A stretch of DNA of 62,305 nt, from assembly GCA_035454885.1 (NCBI GenBank), contig DATIGE010000041.1:1-62305 (forward strand), written 5' to 3'. Positions within the stretch are counted from its first letter, which is position 1. Each line of letters begins with the position of its first letter. Below are positions 1 to 9,478 of this stretch, piece after piece. Made by a program: the position numbers and the translations under genes. Under the pieces are notes generated by a model. The model did not search any database, had not been told where the DNA came from, and was given only the letters and a program-made list of their open reading frames with translations. This DNA comes from a bacterium. Lineage in GTDB: Bacteria; UBA10199; JACPAL01; GCA-016699445.

Positions 1-1
1 T

Positions 2-1282
<1,281 letters not shown>

Positions 1283-1396
1283 GCGCCGGAGGCCTAAGAG
1301 ATCGCGGAGCCAGTGCACGAGAAAAGAAATCTTGGACCGGTCGGGTCCGGAAATCAAGACCAGCACGGACGATTTTTGTAGTAACGTAATAATCCT

Positions 1397-2608
1397 ATGC
1401 CGGTGCTGATCAAGAATCCCGAACTGATCCTGACGTCCAAGCCGATCGGCCATGAATTGGTCTCGGTTATCGTCGAGGCGCCGGTGAAGGGGAGGGGGCT
1501 GCAGATTGCGAAGGTTAGGAGGCAGGATGATCCTGAATTTTTTGATCTACTTTTTGCGATCCATCGGATGCCTTATGAAGAGACCTCAGGGGCATTTAAT
1601 GCTCTTCCGGAACCCGTCAAAATACGGCTTGAGACGATGGGAGTTTTTATACGGGCGGAGGAAGTCGCGCCCAAGGTTCTGTATGGATGCGTCTTGGAGG
1701 GGGACCCGGCCGCCGATGCGGATGATGTCCCGGGAGATCTGATCGTCAACCCGGGTTTCCATTACCGGCCCGACGAAGAATTGCCCGAGACCCTTCGCCA
1801 CCGCGTGCGGTTTTCCGAGCGTTTTCTGCGGGGCTATTCCATCGGCTGGGTGGAAGAGCCTGAAGACGGTATCATTTTTCCCTATTGGATTCCCGGGACC
1901 CTTCGCCATTTCGCCGCCGCTCTCAAACCCGGAGAGCCCGTACCGGCCTTGCCCGGCGGCGCCCCGCGGCTTTTCCGAGAAGCGCGCGTATTCGTGTGCC
2001 GGGAAGAGCTCGCGCATCGGCGGGCTTCGCGGCTTGCTCAATGGCGTGACGCCTGGAGGGAATTTGCCCTGCAGCGTCATGCCGCCCTGGATTCTCTGAT
2101 TCCCCCGCCGCACCTGGCGGCTCTTCGCGTGTATTTTTGTGAAATGATGGAATCGGGCCGTGTCCGTCTGGGGGATCATGATTCGCCGCTCCGCTACAAC
2201 GCGCACAACGACGAGCTCCTCTTTTTCTTTCATCACCAGTTGGCCGGCCTCGCGAGCCGGATCGCCGGCCGGCCGCTCAAGGCGTCCCACAATCACTTCA
2301 TTTCGTATCTGCCTGGAGCGATCCTGAGACCGCACGTCGATCCGATCGAGCATGAGTTCGGCATCAGTCTCCTCCTCGACTATCAGCCCATGCCTCAGGG
2401 TGCGGCTCCCTGGCCGCTACTCTTGGGGGCGGATGGCGGCATTGAAATGACGCAGAAGGTCGGAGACGCCGTTTTCTACAATGCGCACGAGATCCCGCAC
2501 TCCCGCCGGGGTCCGCTACCGGAGGGGCATCGCTCCGCCTCGATCTTGCTCCACTTTGTGCCCCAGGAATTCAGGGGCCCTCAGGAATACAGCCCGTTCT
2601 TTGCCTAG
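1397..2608 (+). CDS. uncharacterised protein with 2OG-oxygenase-like C-terminal domain
   Basis: This 403-residue protein has an N-terminal half not recognised here and a C-terminal half (about residues 290-395) resembling an iron/2-oxoglutarate oxygenase fold. Visible elements are LRPHVDPIEHEFGISLLLDY, giving an HxD pair, then GDAVFYNAHEIPHSRR, giving a distal His, and a following Arg in HRSASILLHF. It is divergent from another oxygenase-like gene with about 114 bases between the two starts, so the pair may share a control region. The ATG at 1397 lacks a strong ribosome-binding site. A cupin-like non-enzymatic role is an alternative. Confidence 0.6.
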   Translation: MPVLIKNPELILTSKPIGHELVSVIVEAPVKGRGLQIAKVRRQDDPEFFDLLFAIHRMPYEETSGAFNALPEPVKIRLETMGVFIRAEEVAPKVLYGCVLEGDPAADADDVPGDLIVNPGFHYRPDEELPETLRHRVRFSERFLRGYSIGWVEEPEDGIIFPYWIPGTLRHFAAALKPGEPVPALPGGAPRLFREARVFVCREELAHRRASRLAQWRDAWREFALQRHAALDSLIPPPHLAALRVYFCEMMESGRVRLGDHDSPLRYNAHNDELLFFFHHQLAGLASRIAGRPLKASHNHFISYLPGAILRPHVDPIEHEFGISLLLDYQPMPQGAAPWPLLLGADGGIEMTQKVGDAVFYNAHEIPHSRRGPLPEGHRSASILLHFVPQEFRGPQEYSPFFA

Positions 2609-2633
2609 AATCGGGAGGGTGGTGACTCATCTC

Positions 2634-2653
2634 CCCGCTTTCGGCGGGTCTTT
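2634..2653 (+). terminator. weak stem-loop terminator candidate
   Basis: A five-base stem CCCGC / GCGGG with a TTTCG loop is followed by TCTTT, just after the oxygenase-like gene and before the next operon. The stem is short and the U tract imperfect, so this is only a candidate. Confidence 0.3.
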
Positions 2654-2744
2654 AAGGAGCTATTTCGCCTCAAACACAACTGGATGGGGTTGGCAACCCG
2701 ATGATATACTTCAGGAACAGGTGTCTTCTTTTTGGAGGATTCTT

Positions 2745-4061
2745 ATGGACTTCTGGGGATTTGAGAGTCGGGGCGAATTGCCGGGGGATGCGTTCGGCCT
2801 TTTTCACGACCCGCCCGCCGCCGTGCCGCCTGCGGGTCCTGCGGCTGCTCCACCGCCACCACCGCCGCCTCCTCCCAGCGTAGGCGCTGGTGTTTCAGGC
2901 AGTCCCGCCGTGACGGGTACGGGTGGGGCTGCTGGTACTCCCAGCAGCCTCGTCGTGACTCCTACGGATTCTTTCACTCAGGCCCAGGGTACTTTGGATC
3001 GGAGATACGCGGGGGTGGTTCGTGTCTTCAACGATCACGGAGTCACGGAAGGATATCCTTCCGCGTCGGACTTCAGAGCCCATCCCGAGCGGTTGTCGGC
3101 TTTTTGGGGAGAAGTTCGGTCAAATCCACGATACGCCCCCGGCGGAGCCAACCCTTGGCCTACAAGCCTCGATGGAGACATCGCGAATTTGGCGGGCGAT
3201 CAGCAGCACTACATCGACGCCAAGGCGGCCATGGACGGAACGCGTTCGACACACCCCGCAACAAGAGGGGATGCGGATACGATTGCGGGTCGGGCTGATG
3301 GCGTCCTGAGAGATATCAACACCCATACACTGTCGACGCCTGTCCCTGGAAGAGGTCCTGACGGCACTCCTCTGCCTCCACCTCCTCCCGATCCCAATCA
3401 GCCTCCTCCGCTCCTAGCGGCGGCGAATGCGGTGAATCAATTCGGTGCTCTTGGTCAATCACTTGCCAACACGACAGCTGCGTGGGGCAATGTCGGCTAC
3501 GCCGGACAGTACGCAGCCGGAGGCTTCGGCGCAGGCGGTGCCGGCGGTGGGTTCGGGGGTGGATTCGGGGGTGGACTTGGCATTTCCTCGTTCGGCGGCA
3601 TGGGCGACCTGACGGGCACCGGCTTCGCGATCGGCGCCATGGGCGGCGACTCGCGCAGCAAGAGCCACGCCATCGACGCCATGATCAACCAGCTCCTCGC
3701 GGCCCTCATGGCCGGCAACCTGGACGTCTTGGAGACGGCCCTCACGCTCTGCAACCAGAAGGCGAAGATGACGCTCGCGGGCGCGGCGGTGAAGACCGTG
3801 CGCGCGATGCAGCTCTACGACCGGCAGATGCAGCAGCTCTCGGACCAGATGGGCGCCCTGGCCGGCCAGGGGAATACTCAGAGCATGGCCCCGCAGCTGG
3901 CGCAGATGAACCTGCAGGCGAACCAACTGAGCAGCGGGCGGCAGATGATCGCGAACAATCTGAAGGACCTCATGACGATGATGGAAGAGATCGGCAACAC
4001 GGAGAAGGGCGCGCGCGACACAATGGCCCGGATCAAGACCACGCAGTCGCGGTGGTCGTAA
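2745..4061 (+). CDS. unrecognised Pro/Gly-rich protein with helical C-terminal domain shared with the next gene
   Basis: The 438-residue product is not recognised. After about 35 residues comes a run of nine prolines, then a globular stretch, a second proline-rich segment (PLPPPPPDPNQPPP), a glycine-rich linker near residues 265-285, and a helical C-terminal domain of about 130 residues. That domain matches the end of the following gene: INQLLAALMAGNLDVLETAL against IKKLLRAAASGNYEAIKTAL, both then MQLYDRQM/MQNYEKQM, EEIGNT and a terminal SRW. The ATG at 2745 follows GGAGG and is preferred over frames opening at 2481. First gene of an operon with SycD-like TPR genes, so a secreted translocator- or filament-like role is inferred. 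Confidence 0.7.
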   Translation: MDFWGFESRGELPGDAFGLFHDPPAAVPPAGPAAAPPPPPPPPPSVGAGVSGSPAVTGTGGAAGTPSSLVVTPTDSFTQAQGTLDRRYAGVVRVFNDHGVTEGYPSASDFRAHPERLSAFWGEVRSNPRYAPGGANPWPTSLDGDIANLAGDQQHYIDAKAAMDGTRSTHPATRGDADTIAGRADGVLRDINTHTLSTPVPGRGPDGTPLPPPPPDPNQPPPLLAAANAVNQFGALGQSLANTTAAWGNVGYAGQYAAGGFGAGGAGGGFGGGFGGGLGISSFGGMGDLTGTGFAIGAMGGDSRSKSHAIDAMINQLLAALMAGNLDVLETALTLCNQKAKMTLAGAAVKTVRAMQLYDRQMQQLSDQMGALAGQGNTQSMAPQLAQMNLQANQLSSGRQMIANNLKDLMTMMEEIGNTEKGARDTMARIKTTQSRWS

Positions 4062-4076
4062 CAACGACGCTGCCGT

Positions 4077-4103
4077 TGTAGGGGCGAACCTCGTGTTCGC
4101 CCC
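4077..4103 (+). repeat. palindromic stem-loop of the TGTAGGGGCGAAC family, copy 1
   Basis: GGGGCGAAC (4081-4089) and GTTCGCCCC (4095-4103) form a perfect nine-base stem with a five-base loop, preceded by TGTA. It lies in the gap between two same-strand genes. Related copies occur near 24659, 53891 and 62166, and more distant relatives near 21037 and 32917. Confidence 0.85.
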
Positions 4104-4136
4104 GGCACGCGGGGTCGATTTGAAGGGGAATGTAAG

Positions 4137-5756
4137 ATGTCAACCAACCAGGTCAATCCGGTCAACGTCAGCATCCAGACGCTCACGCAGAAGGATATAG
4201 AGAAACAGGACAAGGACGCCCAGAAGAACCGGGCCCAGACCGCTTTTGACGTCCCCGGCGACAGCATCGACGTCAAGCTCCCCCAGAACGCGACCGTCGC
4301 GACGGCCGCCGAGGGCAAGGCCCCGACGAACCAGTCGGGGCATCATCGCCTCAAGGCGGCCAGCAAGCGCTTGGAGACCGCCCTTAAGCAGGCCGGAGTG
4401 GACGTGAAGCCGAACGACAGCCTCGTGGAGAAGGCGCAGGCGACCCTGGACACCCTGGACGCCAAGATTACCTCCCTCCTGGAAAAGGGCGGCAAGGAAG
4501 GCGAGTTGGCCCAGTTCGAGCGTCAGCGTGATCACATCATCGAGAATTTGGGGGCCTTGGAGGCCGTTCAGTCCGAGGTGGCGGCGGAAACAGTTGGCGT
4601 CCAGTCGGCGAACGAGTCGGCGGGAACCGATGGCGCGGCGCCGGAGGCGAGACCCGAGGAGATCGCGGCCCTGTGGAACGACCTGGACAAGGAATTCAAG
4701 ACCATCGGCCTGGACGTGAAAGGCAAGAACGACGTCGATCTCGTCAAGAATCAGGCGACCGCCCTGTTTTCAAAGAAGTTGGAGGCGGTCAAGGTGAAGG
4801 AAACCGAACTCAAGGCCCGCCTTGATGGGCTTCAGGAACAGCTCAAGACGGCGGCCTCGCCCGCCGACAAGAAGCGGATCGAGGCCGAAATCAAGACGGC
4901 CGCGGCCGACCTCAAGGCGATCCTGGTCCAGAAGGCGGATCTGCAGGTTTCCTATCTTAAGATCAACGATGCCATCATGCATTTCCAGGCTGCCAAGGAG
5001 CTGGGAGTTGAGTACGACAACAACAAGAAAGTAGAGACGAAATCCGCGACGGTTCAGACGTCATCCGCCAAGAAGGAGGCCCCGGCCCCGAGCGGTCCGG
5101 TCACGACGCGCAGCGCGAAGACGGCCTCGGCTCCAGGGGCGGGCGCCGGCGGCGGTGTCACATTGAATACGGCCTCAGCGGGCGGCTCGTCCTATACCCA
5201 GGGCCCCCAAGGCGCGGACGGCGGTGTGACGCTGGGCACGGCCTCGGCCGAGGACGCGGGCGCCCCGGTGACCGGGAACACGAACGTCCTGCACACGAGC
5301 GCGATGAACGATTTTTCGGGGACGACGCTCGCCATCGCCTCCACGAGCAACGCCCTCCGGAGCGACGCGCGCCGGACGGACGAGGCCATCAAGAAGCTCC
5401 TCCGCGCGGCGGCGAGCGGCAACTACGAGGCCATCAAGACGGCCCTCATCATGCTGGACAAGCGGGCGAGCCAGATCGTCATCGGCATGGGCAGCGCCAC
5501 GATCAAGGCCATGCAGAACTACGAGAAGCAGATGGGAGCCCTCTCCAAGAGCCTGGACACGCTCAAGACGAACGATCCGTCCTACAACGCCAAGCTCGCC
5601 CAGGTGAACAGCCAGATGAACATCTACAGCATGAACCGGCAGGCCATCGCGAACTTCCTGCAACAGACGCTGACCTCCCGGGAGGAGATCGGCAACACGA
5701 CCAAGGGATTCATCAGCAAGGACGGACAGATCGGCTCGGCGATGTCGCGCTGGTAG
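4137..5756 (+). CDS. unrecognised coiled-coil-rich protein, C-terminal paralogue of upstream gene
   Basis: The 539-residue protein has a long charged, helical N-terminal region (about residues 65-300, many K/E/A heptad-like runs), a low-complexity Ala/Gly/Thr/Ser linker (about 305-395, with a repeated GGGVTLNTAS / GGVTLGTAS unit) and a C-terminal helical domain (about 405-539) paralogous to the previous product. No signal peptide or membrane segment is visible. The ATG at 4137 has GAAGGGGA upstream. Together with the flanking SycD-like genes this suggests an exported protein needing a dedicated chaperone, perhaps a translocator or filament subunit. That is inference; no database family is recognised. 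Confidence 0.7.
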   Translation: MSTNQVNPVNVSIQTLTQKDIEKQDKDAQKNRAQTAFDVPGDSIDVKLPQNATVATAAEGKAPTNQSGHHRLKAASKRLETALKQAGVDVKPNDSLVEKAQATLDTLDAKITSLLEKGGKEGELAQFERQRDHIIENLGALEAVQSEVAAETVGVQSANESAGTDGAAPEARPEEIAALWNDLDKEFKTIGLDVKGKNDVDLVKNQATALFSKKLEAVKVKETELKARLDGLQEQLKTAASPADKKRIEAEIKTAAADLKAILVQKADLQVSYLKINDAIMHFQAAKELGVEYDNNKKVETKSATVQTSSAKKEAPAPSGPVTTRSAKTASAPGAGAGGGVTLNTASAGGSSYTQGPQGADGGVTLGTASAEDAGAPVTGNTNVLHTSAMNDFSGTTLAIASTSNALRSDARRTDEAIKKLLRAAASGNYEAIKTALIMLDKRASQIVIGMGSATIKAMQNYEKQMGALSKSLDTLKTNDPSYNAKLAQVNSQMNIYSMNRQAIANFLQQTLTSREEIGNTTKGFISKDGQIGSAMSRW

Positions 5757-5817
5757 AGTAAGACGGCGAAAAGATTGTCATTTTGGCCCGGGCGTGGTAT
5801 TTAATGGGGGAATTGAG

Positions 5818-6465
5818 GTGCGCCAAGTGGCCCTAAAAAAGAAGACCCCTGAACCCAAGACGCCGCCGCCTTCGCAGGCGACCAAGGCCGTCAAAGTCGA
5901 TGCGGCCCCCGAGGAAGGCGTTCCGAAGATGATCGAGGACGTGATTGCGGCGTGGGTCCCCAAGGTCGAGCAGGCCCTCAAGCAGGTTCCCGCGGAGCAT
6001 CTGGAGAAGGCCAAGAAGGAAGTCGACAAGATGCTTTCGGGCGACCTCTCCTGGGCGGATCTCTCGCAATACACGCCGGAGAGGCTGATGCAGATCGCGG
6101 AGCTGGGTTTCAACCAGTTCCGGGTCGGGCAGTACGACAGCGCGGAGAGGCTTTTCAAGGGGCTGACGGTGATCGACCCCGACAACTACTACTTCCACCA
6201 GATGCTGGGGGCGACCTTCCAGCGCAAGGAGAAGTACGCTGAGGCGATCGTCGAGTACTCGGTGGCGGCGGACCTGAACCCCTCGGACGTGGTCTCGTTC
6301 ACGAACCGCGGCGAGGTTTACTTCAAGCTCGGCGTCTTTGAGCTGGCGATCGCGGATTTCGACAAGGCGATCGCGTTGGACACGAAGGGCGAGGACAAAT
6401 GGGCGAATCGGGCGCGCATGTTGCGCGAACAGATCCGCCTGATGAAACAACAGAAGAAGAAGTAA
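5818..6465 (+). CDS. TPR protein resembling SycD/LcrH class II secretion chaperone
   Basis: The 215-residue protein has a basic/proline N-terminus, a helical segment and then three tandem TPRs (about residues 90-195): ELGFNQFRVGQYDSAERLFK, then YYFHQMLGATFQRKEKYAEA, then VSFTNRGEVYFKLGVFELAI. Spacing and wording are very like LcrH/SycD chaperones, which hold type III secretion translocators in the cytoplasm. The GTG at 5818 follows a GGGGG tract; GTG codons at 5794 or 5827 are alternatives. The gene sits directly after two helical proteins that could be its clients and 3 bases before the next gene. A general TPR scaffold cannot be excluded. Confidence 0.65.
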   Translation: MRQVALKKKTPEPKTPPPSQATKAVKVDAAPEEGVPKMIEDVIAAWVPKVEQALKQVPAEHLEKAKKEVDKMLSGDLSWADLSQYTPERLMQIAELGFNQFRVGQYDSAERLFKGLTVIDPDNYYFHQMLGATFQRKEKYAEAIVEYSVAADLNPSDVVSFTNRGEVYFKLGVFELAIADFDKAIALDTKGEDKWANRARMLREQIRLMKQQKKK

Positions 6466-6468
6466 TTT

Positions 6469-7356
6469 ATGGCCGTTGAACAACCCAACACGACGTTACG
6501 CGATACGGTCCGGCCCCAGGTCGTTCCCCTGCCGGCGGATCAGATCGTCACGACCGACGGGCTGATCCAGCAACTGCAGATCCCTGAGGTGGCGTCCCTG
6601 AGCCGCGAGAGCGTCATCTCCTTTTTGGCGAACCAGAGCGCCCGTCTCCTGGAGATAACGAGCCGCCCCGAGATCAAGACCGCGGCGGCCGAGATCCCCG
6701 AATACGTCCACTACGACAACGCGCCCGTTGTGACCGCGTTGAGCAGCGACGAGCAGTCCGCCCTGTCCGAATGGCGCCGGGAGCGTTCGGCCCTGATCCA
6801 GACGCAGTCGGACGACGGGAATCTCGAAAGTTTGGAAAAAGAGGTCCAGAGCTACATCGACGAAGCGGTCAAGAACAACCCCGACCTGTTCGGGAACGGC
6901 AAGTCGGGCACGGTGGACGTGATCGACCAGTACATGACCGGGCAGATGGTTCAGATGAACAACGAGCAGAAGAAGAAGTACCAGGAACTCCTGATGCTGG
7001 CGAGCCGGGGCGGCGATCCGGAGAGCGTCCTTCTCGCCATGACCTACAAGAACGCCCAAAGTTCGATGAACAAGATCGGTCAGATGCTGACCGTCTACAA
7101 GGAGCAGACGGGGATCCTGGACAAGCTTCAAGCGGACCTCGATCTCAAAGGCTTCAAGAAGGACGGCCTGACCCAGGTCGACATGATGAAGACGAACATG
7201 GAGTTCTCGCGCACTCAGGCGGACGTGATGAATCTCTTCCAGATCATGCAGAAGGAGATGAACCGGTACGAGACGGTGATGACGAGCGCGAACTCGCTCG
7301 GCAAGTCCCTGAACGAGTCCCTCCGCGGAACCATCGCCAATTTCAAGGCGTCGTAA
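6469..7356 (+). CDS. unrecognised helical protein between two SycD-like genes
   Basis: The 295-residue product has no recognised family. It is mostly helical and rich in Gln, Met and Lys in its second half (for example QMVQMNNEQKKKYQELLMLA), and ends with repeated helix-friendly segments (MNLFQIMQKEMNRYETVMTS). No signal peptide or membrane span is evident. It is separated from both neighbouring TPR genes by only three bases, so it is almost certainly cotranscribed and a likely partner or client of one of them. Possible roles include a translocator, tip or needle-type protein; this rests on context alone. Confidence 0.65.
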   Translation: MAVEQPNTTLRDTVRPQVVPLPADQIVTTDGLIQQLQIPEVASLSRESVISFLANQSARLLEITSRPEIKTAAAEIPEYVHYDNAPVVTALSSDEQSALSEWRRERSALIQTQSDDGNLESLEKEVQSYIDEAVKNNPDLFGNGKSGTVDVIDQYMTGQMVQMNNEQKKKYQELLMLASRGGDPESVLLAMTYKNAQSSMNKIGQMLTVYKEQTGILDKLQADLDLKGFKKDGLTQVDMMKTNMEFSRTQADVMNLFQIMQKEMNRYETVMTSANSLGKSLNESLRGTIANFKAS

Positions 7357-7359
7357 TCT

Positions 7360-8025
7360 ATGCCCCGCGACGAGACGCGACATGCCTTTTCGGACGAAGA
7401 AAAAGGAAAAGTCCTCGACCCCAACCCCGAACGCCGCCGTTACCTGACCGAAGTCTTTTACAAATTTCTGAACCACAAGATCTCGGTTGCGGACCTGGTG
7501 GGGCTCCCCAAGAAGAAATTCGGGCGGCTCGCGGAGATCGGCTACGTCAAGTACAAGTACGGGCGGTATCAGGAGGCCCAGCAGATCTTCCAGACCCTCT
7601 CGATCTTGGACAGCGTCAACGCCTACTACCACACGGCCCTGGGGGGCGTTTACCAGAAGATGGGCAAGTACGTGGACTCGGTCGTCTCCTACACGCGGGC
7701 GCTCCGGATCAATCCCAAGGAGCTCTGCTGCCACGTGAACCGGGGCGAGATTTATCTCCGCCACAAGAACTACAAGAAGGCCGCCGACGATTTCAGGAGC
7801 GCGATTCTCCTCGATCCCAACGGCCGGAACCTGTGGGCCAACCGGGCCCGGTCGCTCGTCATCGCCCTCAAGCGCAACATGGATTTGAAAAAGCGCGTGG
7901 CCCAGATGCAGGCCGCTCAAGCGGCCCAGGCCGCGAGACCCACGGCCCGTCCCACGGCTCAGACCCGCCCGGCCTCTCCGGCGCGCCCCACAGGAGCGTT
8001 CCGCGGGACGCGGTCGCCGCGCTGA
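7360..8025 (+). CDS. second TPR protein resembling SycD/LcrH chaperone
   Basis: The 221-residue protein repeats the architecture of the TPR gene two places upstream: EIGYVKYKYGRYQEAQQIFQ, then YYHTALGGVYQKMGKYVDSV, then CCHVNRGEIYLRHKNYKKAA, followed by the shared NLWANRAR motif. The tail is Ala/Pro/Thr rich and probably disordered. Conservation of WANRAR in both paralogues suggests duplication within the operon. It ends one base before the convergent FHA/sigma-54 regulator gene. Likely role: cytoplasmic chaperone for one of the locus proteins; general TPR adaptor is the alternative. Confidence 0.65.
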   Translation: MPRDETRHAFSDEEKGKVLDPNPERRRYLTEVFYKFLNHKISVADLVGLPKKKFGRLAEIGYVKYKYGRYQEAQQIFQTLSILDSVNAYYHTALGGVYQKMGKYVDSVVSYTRALRINPKELCCHVNRGEIYLRHKNYKKAADDFRSAILLDPNGRNLWANRARSLVIALKRNMDLKKRVAQMQAAQAAQAARPTARPTAQTRPASPARPTGAFRGTRSPR

Positions 8026-9462
8026 TCATTCGTCCTCGGTTTCCGGCACGTCCTCGCCGATGATTCCGTACTTCTTGAGCAGGTTGCGGATGTGCTTGCG
8101 GTCGATGCCCGCCTCGCGGGCCGTCTTGGAAATGTTGTAGTTGTTCCGCCGGAGCAGGGCGGCCAGGTAGTCCTTTTCGAACGACTCAACGATCTTCTGC
8201 TTGGCCTCCTTGAACGGCAGGCCCATGTCCACGCTCATCCGTTCGGTCGCCTCTTCGTCCTTTTCCATCTCCTCGAAGATGTACGAAACGTCCTTGCCGG
8301 TGATGACGTTGCCGTCCACCATGGGCACGATGCGCTCCAGGATGTTCACCATCTCCCGGACGTTCCCCGGCCACTGGTAGCGCGTGAGCATCTTGAGGGC
8401 GTCGTCCTCGACGCGGGTGACTTTCAACTTGCCCTCGGAGTCGACGTTGAAGCGGCCGCTGGCCAAGAGTTTTTCGATCAGGAAGGGAATGTCGTCCGGG
8501 CGCTCGCGGAGCGGCGGCAGGTTGATCTTCACGACGGAGAGCCGGTAGTAGAGGTCCTGCCGGAAGCGGTTCTCCGAGACCTCCTTTTTTAGATTCCGGT
8601 TGGTCGCGCACACCACCCGGACGTCAATGGGATTCGATTCGTTCGAACCGACTTTTTTGATTTCGCGCTGCTCCAAGGCGCGCAGGAGTTTGGGCTGCAG
8701 GTCGATGGCAAGCTCACCGATTTCGTCCAGAAAGATCGTGCCGCCGTGGGCCTCCTCAAAGGCGCCCTTGCGGGTGCCGACGGCGCCGGTAAAGGAGCCC
8801 TTCACGTGGCCGAAGAGCTCGCTCTCGATCAGATTCTGGGCCACCGCGGAACAGTCAAAGACGACGAAGGGCTTGTTCTTGCGCGGGCTGTTCTGATGGA
8901 TGGCGCGGGCGACCAGGTCCTTGCCGGTGCCGGTTTCACCCTCGATCAGGACCGTCGCGTTCGTGGGGGAAATTTTCTCCAGAAGACTGAAAATCTGGCG
9001 CATCCGACGCGAGCGGCCGAGCAGGGGGCCGAACTCCGTCTTGGTGGACGGTTCGATCTGGACCTTTTCGTCGAAGGCCACGAACTCCGCGCGTACCGTG
9101 CCCAAACGGATGATGTCCCCGGGCGAGAGGTAGGCCTCCTTGACGCGGATGTCGTTGATGTAGGTGCCGTTGGTGCTCCCCAGGTCCTTGAGGAGGTAGC
9201 TGTCCTCGGTCTGGACGATCTCGACGTGATTGCGGGAGACGGTCTTTTCATCGAGGACGAGGTCGTTGTCCTCCTTCTTGCCGATCCGGGTGACGGGACG
9301 GTTCAGGTCGAGCTTTTTGCCTTTTGCGGAGGAACTCAAGACGACGAGTTGGCATTTTCTTTGAAAAACGACATCCTTGTCGGCGCCTTCGACGTTCAAC
9401 AACTGAGTGTCAAAATCGACGGGGGCGGCTTCGGTTGCGGCCTGTTTGGTGTCGTCGGACAT
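8026..9462 (-). CDS. FHA-domain sigma-54-dependent transcriptional activator
   Basis: The 478-residue protein has an N-terminal FHA domain (about residues 37-128; RIG at 59-61, SRNH near 76-79, LGSTNGTY near 94-101), a central AAA+ sigma-54 activation domain (Walker A GETGTGKD 175-182, GSFTGA 222-227 in place of GAFTGA, Walker B FLDEIGE near 244-250) and a Fis-type helix-turn-helix at the C-terminus (NISKTAREAGIDRKHIRNLL). FHA domains bind phosphothreonine, so the kinase encoded just upstream in the same operon is the obvious input. AAGGAG precedes the ATG at 9462. It abuts, convergently, the chaperone-like operon and may control it or other genes; targets are not visible. Confidence 0.93.
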   Translation of the reverse strand: MSDDTKQAATEAAPVDFDTQLLNVEGADKDVVFQRKCQLVVLSSSAKGKKLDLNRPVTRIGKKEDNDLVLDEKTVSRNHVEIVQTEDSYLLKDLGSTNGTYINDIRVKEAYLSPGDIIRLGTVRAEFVAFDEKVQIEPSTKTEFGPLLGRSRRMRQIFSLLEKISPTNATVLIEGETGTGKDLVARAIHQNSPRKNKPFVVFDCSAVAQNLIESELFGHVKGSFTGAVGTRKGAFEEAHGGTIFLDEIGELAIDLQPKLLRALEQREIKKVGSNESNPIDVRVVCATNRNLKKEVSENRFRQDLYYRLSVVKINLPPLRERPDDIPFLIEKLLASGRFNVDSEGKLKVTRVEDDALKMLTRYQWPGNVREMVNILERIVPMVDGNVITGKDVSYIFEEMEKDEEATERMSVDMGLPFKEAKQKIVESFEKDYLAALLRRNNYNISKTAREAGIDRKHIRNLLKKYGIIGEDVPETEDE

Positions 9463-9478
9463 GGATCGGTTCTCCTTG

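Noticed and set aside
2481-2744. Upstream extension of the Pro/Gly-rich protein
   Set aside because: The extra 88 codons overlap the oxygenase-like gene; a good ribosome-binding site lies before the ATG at 2745.
2641-2744. Sigma-54 or sigma-70 promoter for the chaperone-like operon
   Set aside because: TTGGCA and TATACT are present but not at acceptable spacing, and no GG-N10-GC pair fits a -24/-12 site.
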